Assembly: GCA_020048935.1 (NCBI GenBank)
Contig: JAIFLS010000014.1
Span: 1 to 23,900, forward strand
Source: a bacterium
GTDB lineage: Bacteria > Verrucomicrobiota > Kiritimatiellia > UBA8416
Direction of reading: 5' to 3'
DNA: 23,900 nucleotides
The notes under the pieces were generated by a model. That model searched no databases. It was not told where the DNA came from and saw only the letters and a program-made list of their open reading frames with translations. The translations under genes and the position numbers were made by a program. Shown in pieces: positions 1-8,511 of the stretch. Numbering within the stretch: the stretch's first letter is position 1; the number at the start of each line of letters is the position of its first letter.

Positions 1-4
1 GGCA

Positions 5-3000
5 GTGTTGTTTCCAATAATGGCGTGGTGCTCTCCGGTGGAGGTCGCGAACGTCGCGCTGGAGGGAGAGATCCAGGGCGAGAATGTCGTCTTCACTCTG
101 CGACTGGATGCCGCCGTCAGCCAGGAGGGGGCCGTGCTGACGCTGGTGACCGGCGATACCGGCTATCTGGACAGTACGCTGCCGCGCGGGGCGGAATTGC
201 TGCGTGAGGACGACCGCCTCCAGGTGCGTCTGCCTGCCTCCAGCGGGTGGTTCAGCAAGGGACGGCATTCGCTTGTGTTGCGTTTTGCCGCGCGTCCGGC
301 AAAGGATGGGGAATGGCGGCAGACGACGTTCGCCATTCCCGAGGCGGGGGTACGGCGCGTCGCGGTGCTTTGCGACCGCAATGACCTGGATGTGAGCTTT
401 CCCGGTGCGCTGGATGTCGCACGTCTCCAGGTGCCGGCAGAGGGTGGCAGCACGAATGCGCTGACCCGAGTCGAGGGATTCCTGGGTATCGCCGACCGCT
501 TTGTCATGCGCTGGAAGCCGGAAGTCCGCCGGCTGGAGGCCGATCTGGTGGCCACCTGCGAGGCCTCGACCATCGTGACAGCCAGTGTGGGGGCCTTGCG
601 GCTGGACACGGTCTTTACCTACCGCGTGATTCAAGGCGCGCTGATCGACCTGTCCTTCCGCCTGCCGGATATGAACATCACCCAGGTGCATGGCGAGGAT
701 ATCCAGGATTGGCGCATCGACCGCGATCAGAACCTCCTGCAGGTCACGCTGAGTCGCCCGCAGACCGAGCCGTACCGCCTGCGGGTGGAAGGCGAGATGG
801 CTCTGCCGGTCTTTCCCTGCACCTTCACGCTGCCGGCGCTGACACCCGAGCGGGTGCTGAGGACCAGCGGCTTCCTGATGATAGGGACCGATAGCGCGAT
901 CCGCTTCCAGGTCGGCAAGACTGCTGGCCTGACGCAGATCGATACGGGTGCCTTCCCGGCGGTCGCCCAGGGTGCGGCGCCGCGTACGCAGCCTTCGCGC
1001 AGTGTGTATTCCTATCAGTTTTCGGGTATGCCCTACGGGCTGGATCTCAAGGCGGATGAGATTGTCACCTCGTTCAGTGGTGATAGCCGGCTGACGCTCT
1101 CGCTGGCAGACCGTATGCTCTCGCTCCACGCCTCGGTGGAACTGGATGTACGCGATGCGCCGTTGCGCGAGCTGTGGATCGACATCGGCACCAATGCCGC
1201 CTGGACGGTCACTGGTGTCAGCGGCCGCGATGTCTCGTCGGCGGATACCGACACCCGCGTGAAGGATGGTCGCCGCCAGGTCTATGTTCCCTTCAGCAAA
1301 GCCGTGCTCGGCACGGCTCTGGTCGAGATACAGATGGAGCGGGCACTGGCTGGCGATGCGACAGTGTTCGAAGCCCCGGAATTCCGGCTTCAGGGTGCCC
1401 GCGCGGAGCGGGGGTATCTGGTGGCGGCTGCCGAGAAGGGCCTGCGGTTGAAGCCGCAGGCCGTGGAGGGGCTGCGCGAGGTGCATACCGGCTCCGCCCC
1501 GATGCAGGTCGCCGATGCACAGCAGGCCTTCCGCTTCCGCGAGCCGGGCTGGCGCGTGTCCTTCGCGGTTGAACGCACCGATGCCGCCGTGCATTCGGAG
1601 GTGTTCCATCTGGTCTCGCTGAGCGAAGGCGTGCTGTATTGCAGCGCGGCGATCACCTACCACGTCAGCGTGGCGCCCCTGCAGGCATTCCGCCTGCGTG
1701 TGCCGCCGGAGATCGAACGCGTCGAGATTGCCGGGGCCGATATCGAGGGGTGGACTCGCGAGGGGGATGTCTGCACGGTGCGGTTGCAGTCGCGCATCCT
1801 GGGGGACTATACCCTGCTGGTGACGTATGATCGCGCTTATGCGGGCGAGAATGCCGAGATGGCGGTCGCCGGGATTGAAACGCTTGAGACGGAAAGCGAG
1901 GTCGGCTACGTGGTCATCGCCAGTTCGGCCAGCCTGAGCGTGACCGAGGCGCAGCCTCTGCCTGCTTCCATGTTCGCTATCGACCGGGCCGAGATCCCGC
2001 CGGAGTACGCGGCACTGGTGTCCGATCCGGTCCTGGCCGCGTTCAAGTACACGCACGCCCCTCATCCGGCGATGGTTCGGGTCCACCGTTACCCGTCGGA
2101 ACCGTTGCTGGGGCAGATTGCCGATTATGTCGAACTGGACACGCAGCTTACCCGCGATGGAGAGTCGGTGACGACGGTCAACTATTATCTCAAGAACGCC
2201 TCGCGCCAGCACCTGCGCATCCGCCTGCCTGAAGCGGCTGCGCTATGGTCGGTCCGCATGGTGGACGAGCAGGGGCAGAAGCAGGATGCGCTTTCGCAGC
2301 GCGACGGGGATGTGATCCTGGTGCCGGTGGGGCGGCTGCGCGACCCGAACACGGCACTCCAGGTCGAGGTGGTCTACGCGCTCACGCATGGCGAGCCCGG
2401 GTTCTGGCGCAGCGGCGTCGGGCGCCTGACGCTGGCGGGTCCGCTGATGCCCGACACGCATGCCGCCTTCGTGCGCTGGCGTTTGACGGCTCCGGCAGGT
2501 TTCTCGATCGCCGGGGTTGGCGGTGCGGAGACAACGTTAACCGATCAGGGCCGCGGCGGGTTGCCGGCGGTGGCGGGCAAGGCCGTTGCACTGGTGCGTG
2601 CGCTGCTGGGGCGTGGCCGGTCGCCGCTGGCGGTCTTGCGGCAGGGGTGGGGCGGTGGTGAGACGGCGGAGATCGTCCGGGCAGTTGAACTGGCGACCAG
2701 TCAGCCGCCGCAGTTGGCGCTGCAGGTCGTGCCGGCGTGGATGGGGGTCAGCAGCAATGCGCGTGGCCTGCTCGGCTGCCTGTTGGCTGGTGTAATCCTG
2801 TTGGCTTGCGGCTTACGGCGGCGCGGTATCGGTTGGGCGGCCCTGGGCATGACCATCCTGATGGCGGGGCTGTCGCAGGCCGCCTTGGGGCGCAGTGTGC
2901 TGGCGGTAGCCCTGCTGCTGTTGCTAGTGTGTCTGTTTGTCTTTGGTGGCGGCTGGCGTCCGTTCTGGCGGCTGCTGGCCTGGGGCGGGCGCGTTATCGC

Positions 3001-6000
3001 GGCGGGGTTCCGGTATTTGATCAGCCTGCTCCGGAATCGCCGGATGGCGGCAAAGCGAAAGGCCGAATCCTGCGAGCCGACCGCTGATGCGCCGGATGAC
3101 GACGCTTCAGACCCCTTCGCGCCGCTCGGGCCGCTGGGTACTGGTGAACCCGCAACACAAGGTCGAATCGCGATGCCGCTGCTTTTCTTGCTTTGCCTGG
3201 CAGGCCTGACAGCCTGCGGACTTCCGGTTGTCGCGGATCAAGTGGCTGTAGTAAACTCTGCTCCGGTTGTCGCGGATCAAGTGGCTGTAGTAAACTCGGC
3301 TCCGGTCATCGCGGACGAAGTCGCAGCCGTAAGCTCGGCTCCGGTGATGGACGATGTCCGTCTGGAGATCGATGGTCCCGCGACGGGTGTCGGCATCGAG
3401 GGCAGTGCCGAGATCCGCACGACACTGGCGTTCCGGACCGACGAGCCAGTCTCTATGATCATTGCCCCGGCGGGGCACGTGCTCAAGGGCTACCGTTTCG
3501 ATCCCGAGACGATGGCGCTGGTGACGACGGCGGAGGGGTACCGCCTGGACATCACCCGTCCGGGCACGCATGAGGTGACCTTTACCGTCCAGTCCCCTGT
3601 CGTCGAGAATCAGGGCTTCCGGCGGCTGGAGCTAATGCTGCCGCAAAGCCTGCGCAACCGGGTAATTCTTCGGATTCCCGAAACCGGACTCGACGTTCAG
3701 TGCGAGGAGGCCGTGCTCCTGGATCTGCGTGAAAAGGGGGAAACGACCGAGGCCGAGGCTGTATTCGGTGCTGCCCAGCGAATCGCTTTCGCGTGGCGTC
3801 CGCGAGTGCGTCGCACACAACTTGAAAAGACGGTCTTCTACAGTGAGGTCAACGCCTTTGCGGCCCTGTATGCAGGCGTAGTGGATGTCAGTCACCAGAT
3901 CCAATGCCGCATTGCCCAGGGGGAAGTGCGCGAAATGAAGATCCGCGTGCCGGAGGGGATGACTGTGACAGCCGTGGAGACTGCCGGCGTGGCGACCTGG
4001 AGCTTCGACCCCGTCAGCCGTATGCTGGAAACCATTTTCGAGCGTCCGGTCACCGGCGAGCTGACCCTGCATGTCCGCACGCAGGTGGCGTGCGAGGGGC
4101 TGCCTTATGAGGCGAGTCTCGGCGCGCTGGAGGTCATTGGAGCCGCCCGGCAGCGCGGTTCCCTGGCACTGGCCGCGCCGGATACCGTCCAGATCCGCGT
4201 GGATCGCGCCGACGGCCTGACGCCGATCAATATCGAGGACTTCGCCGCCTCGGCCATGGCGCTGGCGGCGGTGCGCAAGGAGGGCGGCAGCGTGGCGCTA
4301 CCGGCATTGCGGCGGGCTTTCCGGTATCACCAGGCGGCGGAGGCGATCGCGCGTATCACAGCCGAACCGGTGATGCCCGAGCTGCGTGTCGAGGAAAGCG
4401 GGGCACTGACCGTTGCCGATGAACGCATCGCGCTGGCCACGCGCCTGCAACTGGACGTGGCCAAGGCCGCCGTCTTCTCGGTGGCGTTCGAGATGCCCGC
4501 CGGTTTCGAGATCGAGTCGTTGACCGGAAGCGATGTCAGCCACTGGGATGACGCCGGCACGGCTACAAACGCGGCGGTTGCCGGGGAGGAAGCCTGGAAC
4601 CGGGTGGTGGTGCATTTCAATCGTCCGGTGCTTGGCAAGACGGAGATCAACCTGGTCATGGCGCGTATCGGCACGGGTGGCTTCGAGTCGCAGATGCGGG
4701 TGCCGCGGGTGAAGGTGACCGGTGCGCGCACGCATCGCGGACGCCTGACCCTGGCGGGGGAGCGCGGTATCCGGATGATGGTCGATCATCAGGTCGGTGT
4801 GGATATGAAGAAGGCCAGCGAGGCGGGTATCCGCCAGGCCGGTGTGCTGGTCTTCGATATTCATCGCCCGGACTGGAGCATTGTGCTGCGGGCCGATAAG
4901 CTCGACCCGGTGGTCAAGCCGCAGGTCCTGCAGGTGGTGGAGCTGGCTGACGGCCTGATGCGGATCAAGGCCTATGTGCGCTACCGGATCGAGAATGCAG
5001 GGGTGAAGACCTTCCTGTTGCAATCCCCGGATCCGGAAGCGACCCTGACGGTCAACGGCGTCGGCATTGCCCGAGTACAGGCGATTGATCGCGAGAAGGG
5101 CATCTGGCAGGTGGATTTGCACAACAAGGTGGATAACGCCTACCAGCTGCTCGCGACATTCCAGCACCGCTGGCAGCGGACCGGCCAGCGCGCGGAAGTC
5201 CATCCGCTCATGACCCTGGGTACGGAAGCCGCGCGCGGGTTCCTCGTGGTGACGGGGGCCGGGCGGGTTCAGGTCGACGACGCGGATCGTCCAGACGCGC
5301 TGCGGGTGATGGATCCGCGCAATATTCCCGCCGAGTTCGGTGCGGGCGACCTTTCCTCGGCCGTCAAGTGCTACGAGGTTCTGGATCCGGCTTTCGTGCT
5401 GCCACTCTCCGTGGTTCGGCACGATGCCGCTGATGTCCTCCCCGCTGGAATCGAGCAGACTCGCATCACCTCCGTCCTGGCGACCGACGGGCGGCAGTTG
5501 ATGCGGGTGGTGCTGCGCATGAACGCCGGGCGGTTGCGTCTGCTCAAGGTGAAGCTGCCGGAAATGGCGGATCCCGTATGGACGGCGCTGGTCAACGGGC
5601 AGGATGCCCCTGTCTCGCGCGATGGTGAGCTGTACTGCATCCCGCTGGATGTCGAGGATGGTGCCCACGGCATCGACGTCGAGTTCATGTATGCCGGAGC
5701 CCCGGTCTCGAGCGACTGGCGCGGGCGGCGGCATTACGAGGCCCCGCGGTTGGAGGGCTTGCCGCTGCGTGATATCGAGTGGGTGATGTATGCGCCCGAC
5801 GGAGTCCGCTACGCCGGGTTCGGCGGCAGCATGGAACTGGCGGATGCAGGTGCGCAGGCCTATCGTTTCGACGCCCGTCGCTACCTCGAAGGCAACCGCG
5901 CCCGGCGCGAGGAGACTCTCGAGGAGGCCGGGCGCCTGCTTGACCAGGGGGCCGAGCTGCAGCGAGCAGGCAAGCAGAAGGAGGCGCGCGATGTGTTGCG

Positions 6001-6517
6001 CACGGCGATGAATTATTCCCAGGGCGAGGCGGACCTCAACGAGGATGCCCGCGTGCAGTTCCGCAACCTTCAGATGCAGCAGGTCAAGGTCGGTCTTTAT
6101 AACCGGCGCAATTCGCTGCGCAACGCCCAGAATATCTCGCTGGCGCCGGACGCCGCCGTCCAGGTCGCCAACATGGAGGACGGCCAGTTTACTACCGAGC
6201 AGTTCGCCAAGATCGAGCAGTCGTTGTCGGTCCGCGACAACAGTGCACTGGACCTCGTCGCCGACCGCATGGTCGGGCAGCAGGATGCCGCCAAGGCCGC
6301 CGTCAGTGCCATCCGGGTGGCGATGCCGGAGCACGGTCGCGCGCTGCGGTTCTACCGCAAGCTGCTGGTGGATCCCGAGGCTGGCCTCAGTGTTGAATTC
6401 CGCGTCGTGCGCGGAAGCGTCGCCTCGGTCGCCAGCCGCCTCTGGCCCCCGGTTGTGCTCTTCGCGGCCTTCCTGCTGCTGTTGCGTCAGTCGCGGCTTT
6501 ACAGGGCGCGCGTTTGA
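5..6517 (+). CDS. Giant two-halved membrane protein of unknown function (5' end possibly outside the window)
   Basis: I do not recognise a named family. About 2170 residues are readable from a GTG at base 5, but the frame is open to the window edge, so the true start may lie upstream; the first residues look like the end of a signal sequence. Most of the protein is beta-rich, with a recurring motif of hydrophobic-x-G-x-D-[VI]-x-x-W type near residues 228-236, 575-583 and 1506-1514, and weaker copies near 405 and 1324. Hydrophobic segments lie at about 922-937, 944-962 and 964-983. They are followed by a basic stretch, an Asp/Pro-rich linker, and a lipobox-like segment ending L-T-A-C at Cys1071. 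A second set of similar beta modules follows, then a charged, probably coiled stretch (about 1956-2042) and a C-terminal membrane helix (about 2146-2163) with a basic tail. Positive charges suggest both halves are periplasmic and the linker cytoplasmic. Two fused tandem paralogues is an inference. Confidence 0.8.
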   Translation: MLFPIMAWCSPVEVANVALEGEIQGENVVFTLRLDAAVSQEGAVLTLVTGDTGYLDSTLPRGAELLREDDRLQVRLPASSGWFSKGRHSLVLRFAARPAKDGEWRQTTFAIPEAGVRRVAVLCDRNDLDVSFPGALDVARLQVPAEGGSTNALTRVEGFLGIADRFVMRWKPEVRRLEADLVATCEASTIVTASVGALRLDTVFTYRVIQGALIDLSFRLPDMNITQVHGEDIQDWRIDRDQNLLQVTLSRPQTEPYRLRVEGEMALPVFPCTFTLPALTPERVLRTSGFLMIGTDSAIRFQVGKTAGLTQIDTGAFPAVAQGAAPRTQPSRSVYSYQFSGMPYGLDLKADEIVTSFSGDSRLTLSLADRMLSLHASVELDVRDAPLRELWIDIGTNAAWTVTGVSGRDVSSADTDTRVKDGRRQVYVPFSKAVLGTALVEIQMERALAGDATVFEAPEFRLQGARAERGYLVAAAEKGLRLKPQAVEGLREVHTGSAPMQVADAQQAFRFREPGWRVSFAVERTDAAVHSEVFHLVSLSEGVLYCSAAITYHVSVAPLQAFRLRVPPEIERVEIAGADIEGWTREGDVCTVRLQSRILGDYTLLVTYDRAYAGENAEMAVAGIETLETESEVGYVVIASSASLSVTEAQPLPASMFAIDRAEIPPEYAALVSDPVLAAFKYTHAPHPAMVRVHRYPSEPLLGQIADYVELDTQLTRDGESVTTVNYYLKNASRQHLRIRLPEAAALWSVRMVDEQGQKQDALSQRDGDVILVPVGRLRDPNTALQVEVVYALTHGEPGFWRSGVGRLTLAGPLMPDTHAAFVRWRLTAPAGFSIAGVGGAETTLTDQGRGGLPAVAGKAVALVRALLGRGRSPLAVLRQGWGGGETAEIVRAVELATSQPPQLALQVVPAWMGVSSNARGLLGCLLAGVILLACGLRRRGIGWAALGMTILMAGLSQAALGRSVLAVALLLLLVCLFVFGGGWRPFWRLLAWGGRVIAAGFRYLISLLRNRRMAAKRKAESCEPTADAPDDDASDPFAPLGPLGTGEPATQGRIAMPLLFLLCLAGLTACGLPVVADQVAVVNSAPVVADQVAVVNSAPVIADEVAAVSSAPVMDDVRLEIDGPATGVGIEGSAEIRTTLAFRTDEPVSMIIAPAGHVLKGYRFDPETMALVTTAEGYRLDITRPGTHEVTFTVQSPVVENQGFRRLELMLPQSLRNRVILRIPETGLDVQCEEAVLLDLREKGETTEAEAVFGAAQRIAFAWRPRVRRTQLEKTVFYSEVNAFAALYAGVVDVSHQIQCRIAQGEVREMKIRVPEGMTVTAVETAGVATWSFDPVSRMLETIFERPVTGELTLHVRTQVACEGLPYEASLGALEVIGAARQRGSLALAAPDTVQIRVDRADGLTPINIEDFAASAMALAAVRKEGGSVALPALRRAFRYHQAAEAIARITAEPVMPELRVEESGALTVADERIALATRLQLDVAKAAVFSVAFEMPAGFEIESLTGSDVSHWDDAGTATNAAVAGEEAWNRVVVHFNRPVLGKTEINLVMARIGTGGFESQMRVPRVKVTGARTHRGRLTLAGERGIRMMVDHQVGVDMKKASEAGIRQAGVLVFDIHRPDWSIVLRADKLDPVVKPQVLQVVELADGLMRIKAYVRYRIENAGVKTFLLQSPDPEATLTVNGVGIARVQAIDREKGIWQVDLHNKVDNAYQLLATFQHRWQRTGQRAEVHPLMTLGTEAARGFLVVTGAGRVQVDDADRPDALRVMDPRNIPAEFGAGDLSSAVKCYEVLDPAFVLPLSVVRHDAADVLPAGIEQTRITSVLATDGRQLMRVVLRMNAGRLRLLKVKLPEMADPVWTALVNGQDAPVSRDGELYCIPLDVEDGAHGIDVEFMYAGAPVSSDWRGRRHYEAPRLEGLPLRDIEWVMYAPDGVRYAGFGGSMELADAGAQAYRFDARRYLEGNRARREETLEEAGRLLDQGAELQRAGKQKEARDVLRTAMNYSQGEADLNEDARVQFRNLQMQQVKVGLYNRRNSLRNAQNISLAPDAAVQVANMEDGQFTTEQFAKIEQSLSVRDNSALDLVADRMVGQQDAAKAAVSAIRVAMPEHGRALRFYRKLLVDPEAGLSVEFRVVRGSVASVASRLWPPVVLFAAFLLLLRQSRLYRARV
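3224..3340 (+). repeat. In-frame 39-bp tandem repeat, three units, inside the giant gene
   Basis: Units lie at 3224-3262, 3263-3301 and 3302-3340, with the start of a fourth after that. Units one and two are nearly identical and the third is more diverged. Each encodes 13 residues of the type PVVADQVAVVNSA. The repeat follows directly after the lipobox-like cysteine, so it forms a spacer at the start of the second half of the protein. The length is a multiple of three and keeps the frame. Confidence 0.9.
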
Positions 6518-6565
6518 GGCTACGATGCTGCCCTCACATTTGAAACTTACCCGGGGAATGGCATC

Positions 6566-6865
6566 ATGCAACAGGAACAAAAGGGCAGGGAGCTGGATGT
6601 CGGTTACGTGGCGCATCTGGCACGGCTGCATTTGACGGCGGAAGAACTGAAAACCTTCCAGCCGCAAATGGAGCATATCGTCGGTTACGTCAGGCAGATC
6701 GACACACTCGATGTCAGCGGCGTGGAACCGACCTCCCACGCGGTGGCGGTGACCAATATACTGCGCGAGGACCGTGCGCGTCCCGGATTGGACCACGACC
6801 GGGTAATGGCCAATGCTCCCAGCGAGGCCAACGGCCTGTTTGCCGTGCCGAAGATCGTCGAGTAA
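6566..6865 (+). CDS. gatC: Asp-tRNA(Asn)/Glu-tRNA(Gln) amidotransferase subunit C
   Basis: This is the small subunit of the GatCAB complex, which converts mischarged Glu-tRNA(Gln) and/or Asp-tRNA(Asn) to the correct aminoacyl-tRNA in the cytoplasm. The 99-residue length is typical. The N-terminal helix pattern (V-x-x-V/L-A-R-L-x-L-T-x-E-E near residues 12-28), the central D-x-x-x-V-x-P-T motif and the later L-R-x-D-x segment, with the tail A-P-x-x-x-x-x-x-F-x-V-P-K-I-V-E, all fit the family. The start is the ATG preceded by a GGGGA ribosome site at 6553-6557. gatA and gatB are not adjacent in this window. The next gene starts 19 bases after the stop and is probably cotranscribed. Confidence 0.93.
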   Translation: MQQEQKGRELDVGYVAHLARLHLTAEELKTFQPQMEHIVGYVRQIDTLDVSGVEPTSHAVAVTNILREDRARPGLDHDRVMANAPSEANGLFAVPKIVE

Positions 6866-6884
6866 ACGCCAGCACGACCAGTAT

Positions 6885-7670
6885 ATGAGTGAATTCAAGG
6901 CGACTTTCCTGGGGACCGGTACTTCTTCGGGTGTTCCGATTATCGGTTGCGATTGCGCGGTCTGCACGTCGGCGGATCCGCGTGACCGGCGGCGGCGCAC
7001 GAGTCTTTATGTGGAGGCTGGAGGTATGCACCTGCTGGTGGATACCCCGCCGGACTTCCGCGAGCAGGCCCTGGCGTACCGGCTGCCACGGGTCGATGCC
7101 GTTTTCTTCACGCATTCCCATGCGGATCATATCTTCGGGTTCGACGATATCCGCCGCTACAACACGATGCAGCGTCAGGTGATCCCCGCCTATGCCGGTG
7201 AGGGGACCCTGCAGGATCTTCGGCGGGTTTTCGATTATATCTCGACCGAGAGCCAGCCGGGCTTCTATCGCCCGCAGATCGATTTCCGCCTGCTGGAAGG
7301 TCCGGTGCGGATCGGGGAGGTGACAGTCGAGGCTCTGCCGGTGATTCACGGGCCGAGTCCGACGTGCGGTTTCCTTTTCAGTTGCGGGGCAGTCCGGTTC
7401 GCGTATGTCCCGGATTGCAAGTCGATGCCGGACGCCACACTGGAGCGTATTCGCGGTGTTGATGTCATGGTGCTCGATGCGTTGCGGCACCGCCCGCATG
7501 CCACCCATATGACGTTAGCGGAAAGCCTGGCCTGCCTGGAGCGGATCGGGGCTGCGCGGTCGTACCTGGTCCACATGTGCCATGACCTGGCGCATACCGG
7601 ACTTGAAGCGGCGATTCCCGCCGGGGTGCATGTCGCCTATGACGGGCTCGTGGTGTCGCTGCCGGCATGA
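6885..7670 (+). CDS. PhnP-like metallo-beta-lactamase-fold phosphodiesterase/hydrolase
   Basis: A 261-residue protein of the PhnP-like branch of the metallo-beta-lactamase fold. It opens with the G-T-G-T-S-x-G-V-P motif and then Cys22-x-Cys24-x-x-Cys27, which correspond to the structural zinc cysteines known in PhnP. The metal motif H77-x-H79-x-D81-H82 follows, with later ligands in V-I-H-G, the V-P-D-C segment and the H-M-C-H-D segment. PhnP hydrolyses cyclic phosphodiesters in phosphonate breakdown. No other phn genes are visible here, so the substrate is unknown. The chosen ATG follows gatC by 19 bases; the open frame extends back into gatC but lacks family residues there. Confidence 0.85.
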   Translation: MSEFKATFLGTGTSSGVPIIGCDCAVCTSADPRDRRRRTSLYVEAGGMHLLVDTPPDFREQALAYRLPRVDAVFFTHSHADHIFGFDDIRRYNTMQRQVIPAYAGEGTLQDLRRVFDYISTESQPGFYRPQIDFRLLEGPVRIGEVTVEALPVIHGPSPTCGFLFSCGAVRFAYVPDCKSMPDATLERIRGVDVMVLDALRHRPHATHMTLAESLACLERIGAARSYLVHMCHDLAHTGLEAAIPAGVHVAYDGLVVSLPA

Positions 7671-7680
7671 CCGATGCCGG
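7662..7680. terminator. Candidate bidirectional hairpin between convergent genes
   Basis: A perfect 7-bp stem (CCGGCAT at 7662-7668 and ATGCCGG at 7674-7680) with a 5-base loop overlaps the stop of the PhnP-like gene and lies 10 bases from the stop of the convergent HD-GYP gene. There is no U-tract, so intrinsic termination is only a possibility. Confidence 0.25.
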
Positions 7681-7690
7681 TGGGCGGCGT

Positions 7691-8356
7691 TCAGCGATGG
7701 GGCATGCGGGTGCAGATGTCCAGCAGTTGCTGGCGGCTCGCCGCGAAGGCGTCGACAGTAGCAGGATCGAAATGCACACCGGCACCGCCGTTGACAATGA
7801 TACTGATGGCGGTCTCAGGATCTTTATAATGCCGGTAGGGGCGCGGTGAGCAAAGGGCGTCGAACGTGTCCGCGACGGCGACGATTCTGCCTTCAACCGG
7901 AATCGCGTCGCCCGCGAGTCCCTCGGGGTAACCGCTGCCGTCGTGCCGTTCATGATGGCTCGCGATGACCATGCGCCCGGCTTGTATGAGTGGGTCGCGC
8001 TTGCGCCCGATCAGGCGAAGTCCGGCGGCAACATGGCCCTGCAAGACGCGTTGCTCGTTCTTCGTAAGGGGGCCTGGCTTCTTCAGGATGGTTTCCGGCA
8101 CGCGAATCATGCCGATATCGTGAACACGGGCCGCCGCGGCGATGGTCTGCGCAGCCTGTTCATCCAGCCCGAGGTGTTTGGCGATCTGGTAGGAGAAGAG
8201 GCTGACACGGCGTATGTGCGGGATGTTGTTGAAGACGTGCTGTTCTGCGAGTACCGCCATGCGGTTGAGCAGGTGCACGGTCAACGATTCATCAGTCCGT
8301 TCGTCACCGGCGTCGTGTTCGAGGTTTGTGTCATGGTCCTGCAGCATGTTTATCAT
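7691..8356 (-). CDS. HD-GYP domain cyclic-di-nucleotide phosphodiesterase
   Basis: A 221-residue protein that is essentially one HD-GYP domain, a family that degrades cyclic di-GMP (some members cyclic GMP-AMP). Visible motifs are the early His in H-I-R-R-V, the H-D-I-G pair, a G-H, the H-H-E-R-H-D-G-S-G-Y-P signature with the GYP, and the late A-D-x-F-D-A-L. The usual lysine of H-D-x-G-K is methionine here (H-D-I-G-M). No receiver, PAS or membrane domain is attached; about 35 N-terminal residues are acidic and low in structure. The start ATG has a GAAAGG ribosome site just upstream. It is divergent from the iron operon and convergent with the PhnP-like gene. Confidence 0.88.
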   Translation of the reverse strand: MINMLQDHDTNLEHDAGDERTDESLTVHLLNRMAVLAEQHVFNNIPHIRRVSLFSYQIAKHLGLDEQAAQTIAAAARVHDIGMIRVPETILKKPGPLTKNEQRVLQGHVAAGLRLIGRKRDPLIQAGRMVIASHHERHDGSGYPEGLAGDAIPVEGRIVAVADTFDALCSPRPYRHYKDPETAISIIVNGGAGVHFDPATVDAFAASRQQLLDICTRMPHR

Positions 8357-8371
8357 CGCCTTTCATTTTGC

Positions 8372-8400
8372 ACTATATGACGGCTGTGAGGCATATGCAA
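8372..8400 (-). promoter_or_regulatory. Candidate promoter for the HD-GYP gene
   Basis: On the minus strand a good -10 (TATAGT, 8372-8377) is preceded after 17 bases by a weak -35 (TTGCAT, 8395-8400). The predicted transcript would have only a few bases of leader before the ribosome site, which lowers confidence. Confidence 0.3.
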
Positions 8401-8425
8401 GCGAAACAAGCCAGCGAAACAAGCC
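8400..8425. repeat. 13-bp perfect tandem duplication in the divergent intergenic region
   Basis: The unit AGCGAAACAAGCC occurs at 8400-8412 and again at 8413-8425. It sits between the HD-GYP and dtxR-type genes and touches the candidate -35 of the HD-GYP promoter. It may be a regulatory site or simply a slippage product. Confidence 0.75.
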
Positions 8426-8511
8426 CGTGGAGAATTGGTGTAGGCAGACGGTTTTTGCTTGTGTTGGCTCCTGGTTTGGAATAGTTTTATCAGTCAAACA
8501 AAGAGGTGTTA

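Noticed and set aside
4298..7000. A 900-codon minus-strand open frame opposite the giant gene
   Set aside because: It runs antisense to the giant gene, gatC and the PhnP-like gene. It has a His/Arg/Gln-rich composition and no domain, as expected of a shadow frame in GC-rich coding DNA.
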